Shown here piece by piece: positions 8,832 through 19,612 of a stretch of 64,000 nucleotides of DNA. The notes beneath the pieces are model-generated. The model ran no database searches and had not been told where the DNA came from. It saw nothing but the letters and a program-made list of their open reading frames with translations. A program made the translations under genes and the position numbers. Position 1 is the first letter of the stretch, and each line of letters opens with the position of its first letter. Source of the DNA: Siphlonurus alternatus (taxonomy: Eukaryota > Arthropoda > Insecta > Ephemeroptera > Siphlonuridae); the NCBI GenBank assembly GCA_949825025.1, contig OX463787.1:17357707-17421706 (forward strand), read 5' to 3'.

Positions 8832-11800
8832 GCTACATTTCCAAAAGGTGGTGGAGCCCAACTCATGCATGGTCACGTGAACCACCAATATTTTGCCATG
8901 TTGATACTACTTCGGGCAAGAAGGGAGCAAGTTGAACTGAGAATGGCGCTAGAATTTGGACCTGGAGAAAAATTTGATGACATCTACTTACAGATTCTAG
9001 GGCCAGACAAGGTTACAATTGATCATCACATCTACATGCAGCTGAAACACACCTCAACAAAAGGTGTGGTGTGTACATTAAATGACGTAAAAAAAGTTTT
9101 AGAAGACAAATCAACTGAAAAATTAAACAACTACGTGGCAAATCAGTGGAATTCACATTTTGTTTACTCTACGAACAAAATTTATTCCACTGTGTCTTCA
9201 GAACCCTCTACAAATACATCATCACTGCTAACTGACGACATGCTGACTCCTTGCCCCCACGATCTTCTTAGAAAGTTAACAGGTGCCAACACTGTCTGTG
9301 GAATGAATATCCAGAACAAAAAGTGGAAGAGGGTTCTGAAAGAATTGTCAGAGCAATGTCGCGATATGTTAGTTAAGAACTTGAAATTTTCGTTAGGACA
9401 TCCCGGAGTTGATGAACTGAAAGTTCTTGTAAACAAAGAGCTTAAAATTCTTTGCCCAGGTCTAAAAGAACAGAAAAAGAATTTGCATGCCAGAATGTTG
9501 GTCTGGATACAACGGAACCTGGAGTTGGGAGATTTCATCGATAATGCAAAGGTTGAAGATTTCATTGAAAAAGTTATCAAGGAAGACTCTATTTATACTG
9601 TTCCTAGCAAGCCCGTAATTTTTTTTCATAAGAGACAACCTGAGCTAGAAAAAGCTGAAAGGACTCTTTCCGAAAGCAGAGGTCACTATCAAATTGACCT
9701 TACCATAACCGGCATTCCAGGCGTGGGCAAGACCCAACTTGCTCTGAAAATTGCACAAATCATGGAACAAAAGTTCCAACACATTCTGTGGATCCAAGCT
9801 GAAAATGAAGATAATTTAAAACAATCATTTCGTAATCTGGCTGAAAAACTTAACATCATAGAACGAAACAGTAAGGACCCTAAACATGAATATATTGTTG
9901 AGAAAGTGTTTAGATTTTTTGGAAAAGAACACAACAAATGTATATTCATATATGACAATGCGGTAGATTCAGACAAACTGATGAAATATTTTCCACCTCC
10001 TCTCCCTAAAACACCGTCAATTTACACCATCGTCACTTCACAGATAACTGACTGGGAAACGAATGAGCACTTACCACTAAAGTGTTTTACGTCGAAAGAA
10101 GCAGAAGGTTTCTTTGATGGAGTATGTTTACCTAAGGATGGGGCAAAAATTGCTAAGTCACTTGGGTATCTTCCATTAGCACTTTCAATTGCCCTGGCAC
10201 TTGTCAAACATCAATTTCAGCTAGTGACAATCAAGAAAAATAAACATATATATTTGAAAAACTTTATATCAACACTTGAATCCAGCACACAAGAAGTGAC
10301 AAATGCTGATCCAAAGAGTAAGAAAGTGAAAATTGAGTATCCCCAGCCAATCCGTGTAATGTGGGACATGGTCAAAACTAGCATTCAATCTGACAAAAAG
10401 TGTGGTAAAATAGCAATGAAAATTCTGAACATGATGGCTTTCATGGAACCAGAAAACATTCCGCTGTCCTTGTTCAAACATAACCTGGTTGGAAACGAAA
10501 ATGATGTGCTTGAAGCCCTCTTGTTACTCAAATCACATTCCCTTATCAACTACAAAGGAGAAAATAATCGAAACAAAGACATAATAAAGGAAGAAGTGGA
10601 GGAAGAAGAGGAAAAATCGGAAGAGGAAGATTCGGAAAAGGAAGAATCAGAAAAGGAAGATTCGGAAAAGGAAGAATCGGTGGAGGAAGAATCAGAAGAA
10701 GATGAATCAGAAGAAGATGAATCAGAAGAAGAAGAATCAAAAAGAGAAGAAGATGAAGACATTGTGTCACTTCATAGAATTTTGCAAGATGTCACCAGAC
10801 AAAATATCCAAGAAAATAATAAAACCGGAGAGGTTCTCACAGAGCTGGCAAAATTATTGGAGCAGGATTTAATAAAAGATGAGTTTTTTCCAACCTTTCA
10901 AACAGATAATTGTGAATTCCATGCTATAACTGTATGGAATTACTTAAAAGATGACAAAAAAATTGTTCAGGAGTGCAGTCTCTTGGCTTTGACTCTACTT
11001 GGTTCCCCTTGGTTTTTATGTAACATCATAATCCTAAAACCAAACATGAACACGTGGGAGAGCTATCTAGGCTGGGAGAGTGAACATTACCTGAAGCTGC
11101 TTCTGATGTATATTTCTGCAAATAAAGATATGGGAGATTTTGATGAGGCACTCCGCAAGTGTGAAGAAGTGGTCGAGAAGTTGTCTGTGAAACTTCAATC
11201 CCACCAGGCTTTTTACAATATTTTAAAGTATAAAGCCGGCTGCTTTTATATTCAAAATAAACTTGATGCAACTGAGATGGCTTGTCTTGACTTGTGGAAT
11301 CATCTTGAAAAAAAACATGGAATGATGATGTACGTGCAGTACAGGGTTAATGTGCCCTTTCTTCTGGAGTGTGCAATGATGCTAAATATGCAAGGAAAAG
11401 ATAGGTTATTGAAGTTGTGGCTCCATAAATTAAAATCATTAACAGATAAGGAAACAGCATTTAAAACTTACTCAAAAGATTTACTTTCATTGATATGGAA
11501 AGCAAACTCTAATATCGAATATATGACACGTCAAAATCTATTCTCTAAAATATTTGATGCATTTTATATTCATTCAATTCGTCATCCTTGGAACATTTCC
11601 ATGAAAGAACAAGATATTCCTTATAAATGTAGCAGTGAAAAGACACTGCTTGATCCACTTGACCAGTTGTATACAGCTCTCCAGTTGCCTTATAATGAGG
11701 ACAATTTTTTCAATCTATATGTGGATACGTATAAGTTGCAAGCACCCAGAGAAGAAGGTGAATTTCCTATATTTCTTACAAAGTGGTATGACAAGGTTGA

Positions 11801-12041
11801 GGAATTACCACTGAGGAACAAAATAGAATCATCATTGTTATCTTCATCCATCAAAGTTCTCTGCTTTCTAATCATGTGTGTCATTGTTGTCATTATCTTC
11901 ATTATAAATAATAATGGAACAGACTGGTACCACACAAGAGGGTCAAAAGGTCAACCTCAAAAAATGTGGCACAGTTGGTTGTGTGTTAAAGTTCTTATCT
12001 GGATCTTCTACATGGCCTGTCGCTACACTCCAACTGCCTGA
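8832..12041 (+). CDS. STAND NTPase: nuclease-like domain + NB-ARC + TPR-like + C-terminal TM (copy 1)
   Basis: This is a single large exon, with acceptor tttcag at 8831 and stop at 12039-12041. With the exon at 5696-5755 the protein is about 1089 aa. Residues ~30-130 match the DUF4297/Cap4-like restriction-fold pattern: a Gly-rich lead, E61, KFDD with D69/D70, and Q90-L-K92. The NB-ARC follows, with Walker A GIPGVGKT (314-321), Walker B CIFIYDN (390-396) and LPLA (467-470, the GLPL position). A winged helix ends in SLHRILQDVTR (~666-676) and is split by an acidic Glu/Ser/Asp tract (~607-664). TPR-like helices occupy ~770-850. A hydrophobic segment (1029-1046) and a second (~1069-1083) suggest a membrane anchor. 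The family is known as signal-sensing oligomerising ATPases, and an immune role is inferred. AATAAA lies at 12572. Internal ATG 8865 is a fallback start. Confidence 0.85.
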   Translation, partial: ATFPKGGGAQLMHGHVNHQYFAMLILLRARREQVELRMALEFGPGEKFDDIYLQILGPDKVTIDHHIYMQLKHTSTKGVVCTLNDVKKVLEDKSTEKLNNYVANQWNSHFVYSTNKIYSTVSSEPSTNTSSLLTDDMLTPCPHDLLRKLTGANTVCGMNIQNKKWKRVLKELSEQCRDMLVKNLKFSLGHPGVDELKVLVNKELKILCPGLKEQKKNLHARMLVWIQRNLELGDFIDNAKVEDFIEKVIKEDSIYTVPSKPVIFFHKRQPELEKAERTLSESRGHYQIDLTITGIPGVGKTQLALKIAQIMEQKFQHILWIQAENEDNLKQSFRNLAEKLNIIERNSKDPKHEYIVEKVFRFFGKEHNKCIFIYDNAVDSDKLMKYFPPPLPKTPSIYTIVTSQITDWETNEHLPLKCFTSKEAEGFFDGVCLPKDGAKIAKSLGYLPLALSIALALVKHQFQLVTIKKNKHIYLKNFISTLESSTQEVTNADPKSKKVKIEYPQPIRVMWDMVKTSIQSDKKCGKIAMKILNMMAFMEPENIPLSLFKHNLVGNENDVLEALLLLKSHSLINYKGENNRNKDIIKEEVEEEEEKSEEEDSEKEESEKEDSEKEESVEEESEEDESEEDESEEEESKREEDEDIVSLHRILQDVTRQNIQENNKTGEVLTELAKLLEQDLIKDEFFPTFQTDNCEFHAITVWNYLKDDKKIVQECSLLALTLLGSPWFLCNIIILKPNMNTWESYLGWESEHYLKLLLMYISANKDMGDFDEALRKCEEVVEKLSVKLQSHQAFYNILKYKAGCFYIQNKLDATEMACLDLWNHLEKKHGMMMYVQYRVNVPFLLECAMMLNMQGKDRLLKLWLHKLKSLTDKETAFKTYSKDLLSLIWKANSNIEYMTRQNLFSKIFDAFYIHSIRHPWNISMKEQDIPYKCSSEKTLLDPLDQLYTALQLPYNEDNFFNLYVDTYKLQAPREEGEFPIFLTKWYDKVEELPLRNKIESSLLSSSIKVLCFLIMCVIVVIIFIINNNGTDWYHTRGSKGQPQKMWHSWLCVKVLIWIFYMACRYTPTA

Positions 12042-12571
12042 GTGCACGGGCTGCCCAGTATGTTGTGAACTATGAGTTAAACACTGTATAATGTACACAA
12101 CAGCTGACGATGGTCACTATGTTTTGTTAATGGCTGCCTTGACAATGACTCTGAAACTTTCTAGTACGTGTGTTAATCCCTTTAATATATTACGGAACTA
12201 TATTATATTAGGCAGTACGTAACACAAGTTAGTTTGTGTAGACATGCAGATCACCACCTGCAATATATAAAGTAATATTTACGTGATTTTAGAGGACTCA
12301 AATAACTAGCTATTATATCCACTTTTCACTAAAAGGCGGCTTTTATTCTTCTTTAATGGCTTTTATGCTAGTTGAATTCTCGTGTATTTATTACTAACAT
12401 GTACTGTATATAAGTGAAATATCATCTGTTTTAATTTTTAGGATGTTGAATAGTTGATGAAAGAAAATATTAATAGATATCTGTAAATTTTTGTACACAG
12501 TATTATGCATAGAATTGTAATAATGAAATGTTTAGAAATCAATAATTTAATTTTTGTAAATGCCTTTTATA

Positions 12572-12577
12572 AATAAA
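12572..12577 (+). terminator. Polyadenylation signal AATAAA, STAND copy 1
   Basis: First canonical AATAAA downstream of the stop, 531 nt into the 3' UTR, in an AT-rich context. Identical arrangement in copy 2 at 23353. Confidence 0.5.
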
Positions 12578-12835
12578 TTTTTGTAATTAATCATTTGCTG
12601 GACTATTACTAATATGCATTTTGCCTTTTTTTTTTATAACATATCATATAACAATTATAAGAAATACAATTTCAATGTGATTTATTTTCCTCTTTTTAAT
12701 TAATTGAGAATTTCAGTGCCTCTTTTTTGGTTCATAAATTGAAAGCTTGAATTATTTAATTAAAATTTCTGCCTTAAGCAAATTGATTCTAGGTTGCAGT
12801 GAAGGTTTTTTTTGGAGGAGTTGGGTGTTGAAGCA

Positions 12836-13054
12836 ATGGAGTATTATAGCGACCTCATTTTTTGTTATTGCAGAAATGGATAGAGGGTGCAAAGTAGAGG
12901 ACTTGCCGCAGCGTGACGTCACAAAATGGACTTGCAATAGTTTTTTTAAAAATTACTTCCAGAGCTGTAAAAAATTTGAAAAAATCAGGGTAGCATAACT
13001 TTGCACCCTCTATCCATTTCTGCAATAACAAATTTTGAGGTCGATACTCCATAT
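12836..13054. mobile_element. GAGGGTGC-family MITE with CRE (unit 1)
   Basis: Inverted ends atggagtattatagcgacct and gaggtcgatactccat enclose ttgcagaaatggatagaggg, tgacgtcac (12914) and tgcaccctctatccatttct. It is a compact copy with a shortened centre. Duplicate at 23617-23836. Confidence 0.85.
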
Positions 13055-13852
13055 TCACACTTTTTTTTAAAAAAAAAAGACACAGTGAAACATTTTAACA
13101 TCTGCTAAGAACAATCTAAACTTGTGTAGTAAACCCTTAATTAGCATTCAAACTAAGTATTTATCTAATTTTATCTTCTGTACTTCTGCTTAAATAAATT
13201 TTTGCTACAGAGTTTATCATTTTATTTTAATCATCATTCTTTAATAACCACTTGGTCATTAGACCCCCCCCCCCCATCCCTTCCTCATTAACGTTGTGGA
13301 AAAGTAACAAGTTCAACTATAAAGATGTCTGGTTTTTAACACTAAATTTAAATCATGATTAATGTATTTTTATCATAATCAGAAATTTAAAAATAAATGA
13401 TAAAAAATAAAATAAATGTTTTATATCATGATCAGGATATACCCTGGCCACACCCGAAAGGGTAAAATGGTGTCAAGGGTATTAACTTTATTAATTTTTA
13501 ACACATAAATATTGAGTGTGGGGAAGATATGTGGATAATTTATGTAGCAGTGATAATTACAAGTAATTTGTCTTTTTAGATTAAAAAAAAAATGTTTTAA
13601 TATTGCTCCCTTTACAATGTTACATTTTTTTATGGTTTGATTATTTTTCCCTCTTAATCAATCTTTTCTGGGAATCCCCTCCTATTTTTTTTAATATGTT
13701 TGACAGAATACCGCAGAAATTATTATATTTTAAGTAACCAATTCTTAAATAAAATGTTGTACTCTTTGTATGTCTAAACATGTAGATTCTGAGTCTTCAG
13801 GTACTTATTTAACAAATCTTTTAATTTCTTAAATAGACATGAACATTTTTTG

Positions 13853-14133
13853 TTGCAGAAATGAATAGAGGGTACTAAATTATGCAACTGTGAATTTTTT
13901 CATTTTTTTTTTTTTTTAGTCCCAGAACTAGTTTTAAATAATTCTTGAAAGAGTGGCCACACCCCCTGGAGGTGTCAATAGGCGTCTAATCCCTATCCTT
14001 TTTATTAAGGCTTCAGGGGTGCCAACTGAAATCACACAACTTTCAATTATTATTTAAAAATAGTTCCGGGTCTCAAAAAAATCTGAAAAAAATTAGAGTA
14101 GCATAATTTGGTACCCTCTATTCATTTCTGCAG
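13853..14133. mobile_element. GAGGGTAC MITE (unit 2)
   Basis: Duplicate of the element at 2972-3252, with the same ends and centre. Confidence 0.8.
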
Positions 14134-14256
14134 TAAATTTTTTTCATGCTATTCTTAAAAATAAAACAGAAAATATTACAGTATTCAGTACAGATTATGA
14201 CTTCTCAGCAATACTGTCTCTGTGTTCCAAATCTGACCCTCTCTTTTCTCCCACAG

Positions 14257-14339
14257 ACCCAAGAGGTTGAGAGGATCTTACCAGCCCTCTCTCTTCCCCC
14301 CGACAAAAAGAACCCCACATCACAGGACAAACCTGCCAG
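14257..14339 (+). other. Probable 5' UTR exon of STAND gene copy 2
   Basis: Duplicate of 3376-3458 with identical acceptor and donor. If a first exon and promoter lie upstream of 2562, this copy could only reach them by splicing over copy 1. If the promoter is internal to the unit, both copies are self-sufficient. Confidence 0.45.
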
Positions 14340-16185
14340 GTAAGAGACACCTTGCAGAAATACTTGATTGTATGTTGTGGGCAACTGGTCACAAGGCACT
14401 CAATTAAAGGGGAAGGTAACACGACCAATGGTAAAAAAAATTCCCTAACATGAAAATTATGAAACATATATAAATGTTCTCCTCAACATCCCCTGTCAGT
14501 AGCTAAAATATCAGGTATAGAAATACGATCTAGTTTTTTAGTTATTAATTTTTGAAGTTGCGGCTAATTTAATCCATACTTGCAAAATCTTGAGTTACAT
14601 TCCAGGCGCAGTCAAAAATTTTCATAGGCCGGTTGCTAAAGAACACCCACTTTACTAGAAGTAGAATGGCTTAAACGCCAAAAGGTGGGGAAGAAGACAG
14701 CAGATGACCGAAGGCAACCTTGATTAACTGCCGACCATCTTGACCGAGGTTTCCATGGTCCCCTTAGTAACAACTAGGCAAATGTTGGGTGCTGTTTTCT
14801 TATGAGGATATCATGTATGATGTCGTTTCTTGCAGGACACCGCTTAGAGTTTGTTTAATTGGGAGAGAGGGGGATGCAAGAAATGCTCCTTGTTAGTTTG
14901 AATATCATGTGATTTATTTCCAAAATTTGATTTGCTTCTGTCTTAGCAATTTAATTAATTCTGCAAACTACAGAATTAATTCTCAAGTAATTAGTCAAGT
15001 AATTATAAAGAATAATGTCAGTCATGTGCCTAGTAGATGGTGAACCTCTTTGAAAGTTGAAGTAAACCTTCCTGACACCATGAAATAATTTTACATCATA
15101 GAAAAATTAGAGCATATTTATTGAAATTTTTTAGATAAGCAGCATTTAGTTAATAATTTAAATTATTAATAAATGGAAACTACTGTGAATTTTACTCAAA
15201 TGAGTATACTTTTCACGAAAAAATTATTTTCTAAAAATCTACATTGATTTTTTTTTTTTTTTTTTTTTTTCACATCAGCAAACCAACAGTTATTTTGTCG
15301 TTTATTTTATGGAATGAAAATATTGTCATAATAATTATTGAAAAGTATTATCGAAAAGAATAATTATTGAAAGTATGTCTGCCGCTGTAAGTACTTATAT
15401 ACTGTAAGTGAGAGCTGTCATTTATAAAGTCAAAACTCCCCAACATTCCCACTCTCCTGACCCCCTTGTTAAAATTTGTGAAAGTAAAAAGCTGTGCAAT
15501 AACGTCTGTTAATGTCAGTAGAATAGAATACAATTTTATTTCAATCTTTTGATTACATTTGTAAAATAGATAAATTTCATTTTTAACTTGAAATGTCAAA
15601 TACACAAATTTACACATAATTTAATAACATTTCTAAACAGACACATCTACCCAGAAATATAACAGAAAAGTGTAACTATTACATATCCTTTTGCAGCCTA
15701 TGATGATTTAAAAATACATTTATATCAGTCTCTAAGAACTCTTTTTAAACTATAAAAGGGGAATTTAAATAGTAAATTTTTAATAGATTTTGCGAGCATT
15801 TGCGAGTAGGAAGTTATTTCAGGATAATAATCATTAAAATAAACAGTAACAACATTTAGTAATGGTACTTATAAGATTTGTATCCTACAACTTCAGTTAA
15901 CTATCATTTTATTATTGTAGATTCATAGCTAGCTTTATGACCAATTTTTGTGTTGGATGCAATGCCATTATTTTGTATTTCTGTAGCCTTCATTTTTCAC
16001 CACTCTTAAAGAAACTATCCAGGGTTTTAATGACTTATTTTTTATCTAAACCAATCGTAACACTCAATAAAAACAGGGAAATTTGCATGAGGACCAATTT
16101 GCGAGAGAGAAAATAATTAACTTGAAAACTTGTATATACAGTTGTAAATATGTAGTTAACACGGAGATGCTGAGCCGTTCGAGTG

Positions 16186-16281
16186 TATAGGTCACGTGAC
16201 TATCACGACCAATCAGACTCTGTTAACTGACCCCCACTACCTTTATTCCTCTTCCTCCTCCTGCACTATAGTAGAACTAGT
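16186..16281 (+). promoter_or_regulatory. Candidate promoter of STAND copy 2 (diverged)
   Basis: The same gtcacgtgac and gaccaatca are present, but the next ~35 bp carry seven substitutions relative to copy 1 (cagactctg against caggtgctg, and a changed pyrimidine tract). This is the densest cluster of differences I saw between the units. Confidence 0.35.
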
Positions 16282-16526
16282 GTGATTGCTGCATTAATGA
16301 AAATAATTTAAAAAAAAAAATTCATGCTGATATAACTAAAAGCTATGATGATATTAGATAAAATAAATATAATGCACATGTATTAAGATCAGTTTGAATG
16401 AGTTCCGGCTGTTCCTTTACTTGGACCTACAATAAATTATATTAATTAATTAACTTAAATTCTTTTGGTTCACAAGGTTTAGGTTGTTAAAATTTACCAA
16501 ATTTAACATTAAAATTCATTCTACAG

Positions 16527-16637
16527 GCAGAAACATTGAACTCCCAAGGACATCATCCGGTGAAGTCAACAGCCGCGATGCATCAGCCCCCTGATGATTC
16601 TCCAGAGCCTGGGAGCTCTCAAGGTGGAGCAAATGAA
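16527..16637 (+). CDS. STAND gene copy 2, exon with first coding ATG
   Basis: Duplicate of 5645-5755, with the same acceptor, the same donor and phase 0. The predicted start is ATG 16578. The two differences seen between the copies of this exon lie upstream of the ATG, so the first 20 residues are unchanged. Confidence 0.55.
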
Positions 16638-17159
16638 GTAAGGACTTTAACAGCAGAGAAAAGGCTGCAAGATAGGTTTTCAGGCAAGATGACGATGATT
16701 AAGCGAGAATTATTATTATTTTTTTAATTTTGTTTTTTACAAGTAATCTCAATCACTACCCGAGTAAAAAAAAAGTCAGAAGGAATCAAATGAAAAAAAA
16801 AAAAAAATGAAAATTCAAGAATGATCTAAAATTAGTTGCTCATATATGGTTTTAGCACAATCAAGGGGACTGTTTCCTCACAGCAACTCCATTTCCGATT
16901 TCTGTGCATAAAGCAAATGATAAATTTCTACCTCAGTTTTCTCAAAACTGATAAGAAAGAACCATTCCAAAATTTGAATGCCACCTATTGATAGCAAGTT
17001 CTAAGTTCTATGCATGTCTTGTTCAATTGATTGGGCCAATTCAGAGATCTTAAATAACTGAGGTCCATTTTAAATTGTAAATTTTTGAAATCATGTACAC
17101 ATGTCTACAGTATTTTAAATATTACACAAGTCTTTCAATTGCCGCTGTTGAAATTAATA

Positions 17160-17494
17160 ATGGAGTATCAACCTCATTTTTTTTTTTTTTTTTTTTTTTT
17201 TTTGCAGAAATAGATAGAACGTGAAAATTTATTTTACCCTGATTTTTTCCAGATTTTTTTGAGACCGGGAACTATTTTTTATAAAAATATTGAAAGTCCT
17301 TTTTGTGACGTCACGAGGCGGCAAGTCCTATCTTTTTCTTAAGGAGAGGCGCCTCGTGACATCACAAAAAGAACTTTCAATAATTTTTTAAAAATGGTTC
17401 CCAGGCTCTAAAAATTTAAATAAAAATCAGGGTAGGATAACTTTGCACGCAATGTCCACCTCTGTAATAAAAAAAATTGAGGTTGATACTCTAT
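17160..17494. mobile_element. GAGGGTGC-family MITE with central CRE (unit 2)
   Basis: Complete copy with both termini (tggagtatcaacctca and ttgaggttgatactct) and central tgacgtca. It is the better-preserved counterpart of 6289-6613. Confidence 0.8.
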
Positions 17495-17821
17495 TACAGG
17501 CAGTTAGATTTTATTGAATATTAATTAAATAATTCACTCATTAAAATGAAATTATAATGGATTTTGCTGTTGCTAATTTAAATATGATGGATTATAAATG
17601 AAGTCTGCCCCTAAATGCCACTGTAAAGGCTTGGAGTCAGATGATTTTCAAGTTAAGGGGAGAAAATGGGGTAGCTAAAAGAAGCGACCATTGGAATTTA
17701 TTTTAAAATCTTTTTAGTAGGGCTAATGTAACAGACATTTTATTCCACAGCATGATCATTCTTAAAGGGACATGAGACAATGCAATCATGAATCATAAAA
17801 AGTTTATGTAAGATATGTTAA

Positions 17822-18160
17822 TGCTGTGGTGTAGTGGTTAGTACCTCTGACTCTGGTCTGAGAGGTCCCCGGTTCAATACCCGAATCCGGCAGACTTTTC
17901 GTGACTTGGGATGGGTGTGACAGATTACTAGACGATGAAGTGGTAGGAGGAAGGTAGTTTACGACTGTCTATACTCCGCTGCCCTGCAGTCTAGCACTGG
18001 CACTGCAGGCTGCACAGATCTGGTAGTAGGAGCCCAGAAGAGTGCAGAAAATGGTTCTGGGAGCCTGGTAAGCCCCAATTTGGTCGCAAGATAACTCCTA
18101 CTGGAAAGGCTAAAATATCGGCCTGGCCACACTCGAAAGGGTAATAACGGCATCAAGGAT
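17822..18160 (+). mobile_element. tRNA-derived SINE, intronic (unit 2)
   Basis: Duplicate of 6970-7306 with few changes. Confidence 0.8.
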
Positions 18161-18249
18161 ATTTATATATTTTTTTATGTTATTGTGAAAAATTAGTAAA
18201 TTTTCGTTTTCGGACCATCCCACAAATTTATACATACATACATACATAA

Positions 18250-18606
18250 CATGACGCCATATCCCTTTACGGGGTAAGCCAGCAGCATTATTACCTTGGC
18301 CATCTACAAATTGCCCTCCAAAGCACTCGATTCTTGCATATACTCCACTTGCTTCAGAAATACTCAAAACACTCTTTTGCCTTCTGCACTCTCTATTACA
18401 CTGTGTACTTTTAACACTTCTGTTATTCAAACATTCTGCAATCACATCCAACCAAACCTTTTTAGGTCTACCTAATCCTTTCTTGCCTTGTACACTACCT
18501 TTAAACATCTGTTTTGCAATTCGTTCATCACCCATTCTCTCAACATGTCAAAACCAACGTAGTGTACTTCGTTCATACTTGTCAATTACGGTTTCTTTCA
18601 CTCCAC
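18250..18606 (-). pseudogene. LINE reverse-transcriptase C-terminal fragment (unit 2)
   Basis: Duplicate of 7475-7832. It has HVERMGDER where copy 1 has HVETMSDER, and a TGA stop in place of the Gly codon of the WFGH motif. The fragment is plainly not constrained. Confidence 0.75.
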
Positions 18607-19035
18607 ACTCCACCCTCCACCCCCAAATTTATAAAAATTAAATAAATATAGACAGCCACAGGGCAATTGTACAGGCAACATCATACTGAGCATGGCTGGG
18701 AGGGAGGAGGAGGGAGTGAGTTCCATGGAGAAGAGGCAGCTGTGTTGCCATTTGTGATTGCTGGCTGTTTAACCTGGGGCACTCGCCACCATGCAGCATG
18801 GCTGTATTCGTACTCAGTTAGTTGGTAACTTTTTAAATAAAATACTTATTTTTGAGATCCCCTGTCCCTTTAAGTCGGAGAAAACTTTTTCATTTGTACA
18901 ATTTAATTCTTAATTCATGAAAATTGAGTCAGTTCACTTCTCTAATCAAGATGTATTTCCTTTTTAATACTAATAATGTAAAGTTCCCACTCCTTAAAAG
19001 GTTAAAAATAGTTGTATTGACTATTATCAATAGTC

Positions 19036-19408
19036 AATACGCTGCTCCTTAAGAAAAAGGTAGGACTTGCCGCCGCGTGACGTCACAAAAAGGACTTTCA
19101 ATAATTTTTTAAACATACGTCCCGGGCTCTAAAAAATCTGAAAATATTCAAGGTAGCATAACTTTGCACGCTCTATCCATTTCTGCAATAAAAAAATTGA
19201 GAACAATACCTTATTATTGAAAATGCGGCCACGCCCCCTAGAGGCGTCAAGAGGCATCTCCGCCCTATCCTTTTTATTAACGACTCGGGGGTGAAAACGT
19301 AACTTACTGAACATTCAATAATTATTTACAAATGGTTCCGTGACTGAAAACAATCTGAAAAAAATCAGGGTAGCATCATTTGGTACCCTCAATTTATTTC
19401 TGCAATAT
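19036..19408. mobile_element. Two half MITEs side by side (unit 2)
   Basis: Duplicates of 8255-8420 and 8421-8627, the first with gtgacgtcac at 19077. Confidence 0.65.
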
Positions 19409-19612
19409 TTTTTATTTTTTTTTTTTTTCATGCAGGTTTTCCATTTTCAATTCATGTCGTAGATGCTATATTATGTTTTGAGCTGAAATTGTTTATTTTA
19501 TATATTTTATATTATATTGAACAGATTAAATATACCTATATCCTCCCCCTTCCTTTAATGCAAGCTCAATATTTTTATTGTTCCATAACTAAATTCTTTT
19601 TCATATTTTCAG

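Larger units (their letters stand above)
2562..13442. repeat. Tandem duplication, unit 1 (10.88 kb)
   Basis: This block is repeated almost identically at 13443-24225. The joint at 13443 fuses the end of the unit (atcaggatatac) to its start (cctggccacacccg). The pentamer cctgg is present at 2562, 13443 and 24226, so the duplication joint has 5-bp microhomology. The unit carries the complete STAND gene, its candidate promoter, UTR exon and polyadenylation signal. A collapsed or false haplotype duplication in the assembly is an alternative. Confidence 0.95.

Noticed and set aside
10546..10770. Minus-strand Leu- or Ser-rich proteins opposite the acidic tract
   Set aside because: They are complements of the purine-rich coding tract and have no support of their own.
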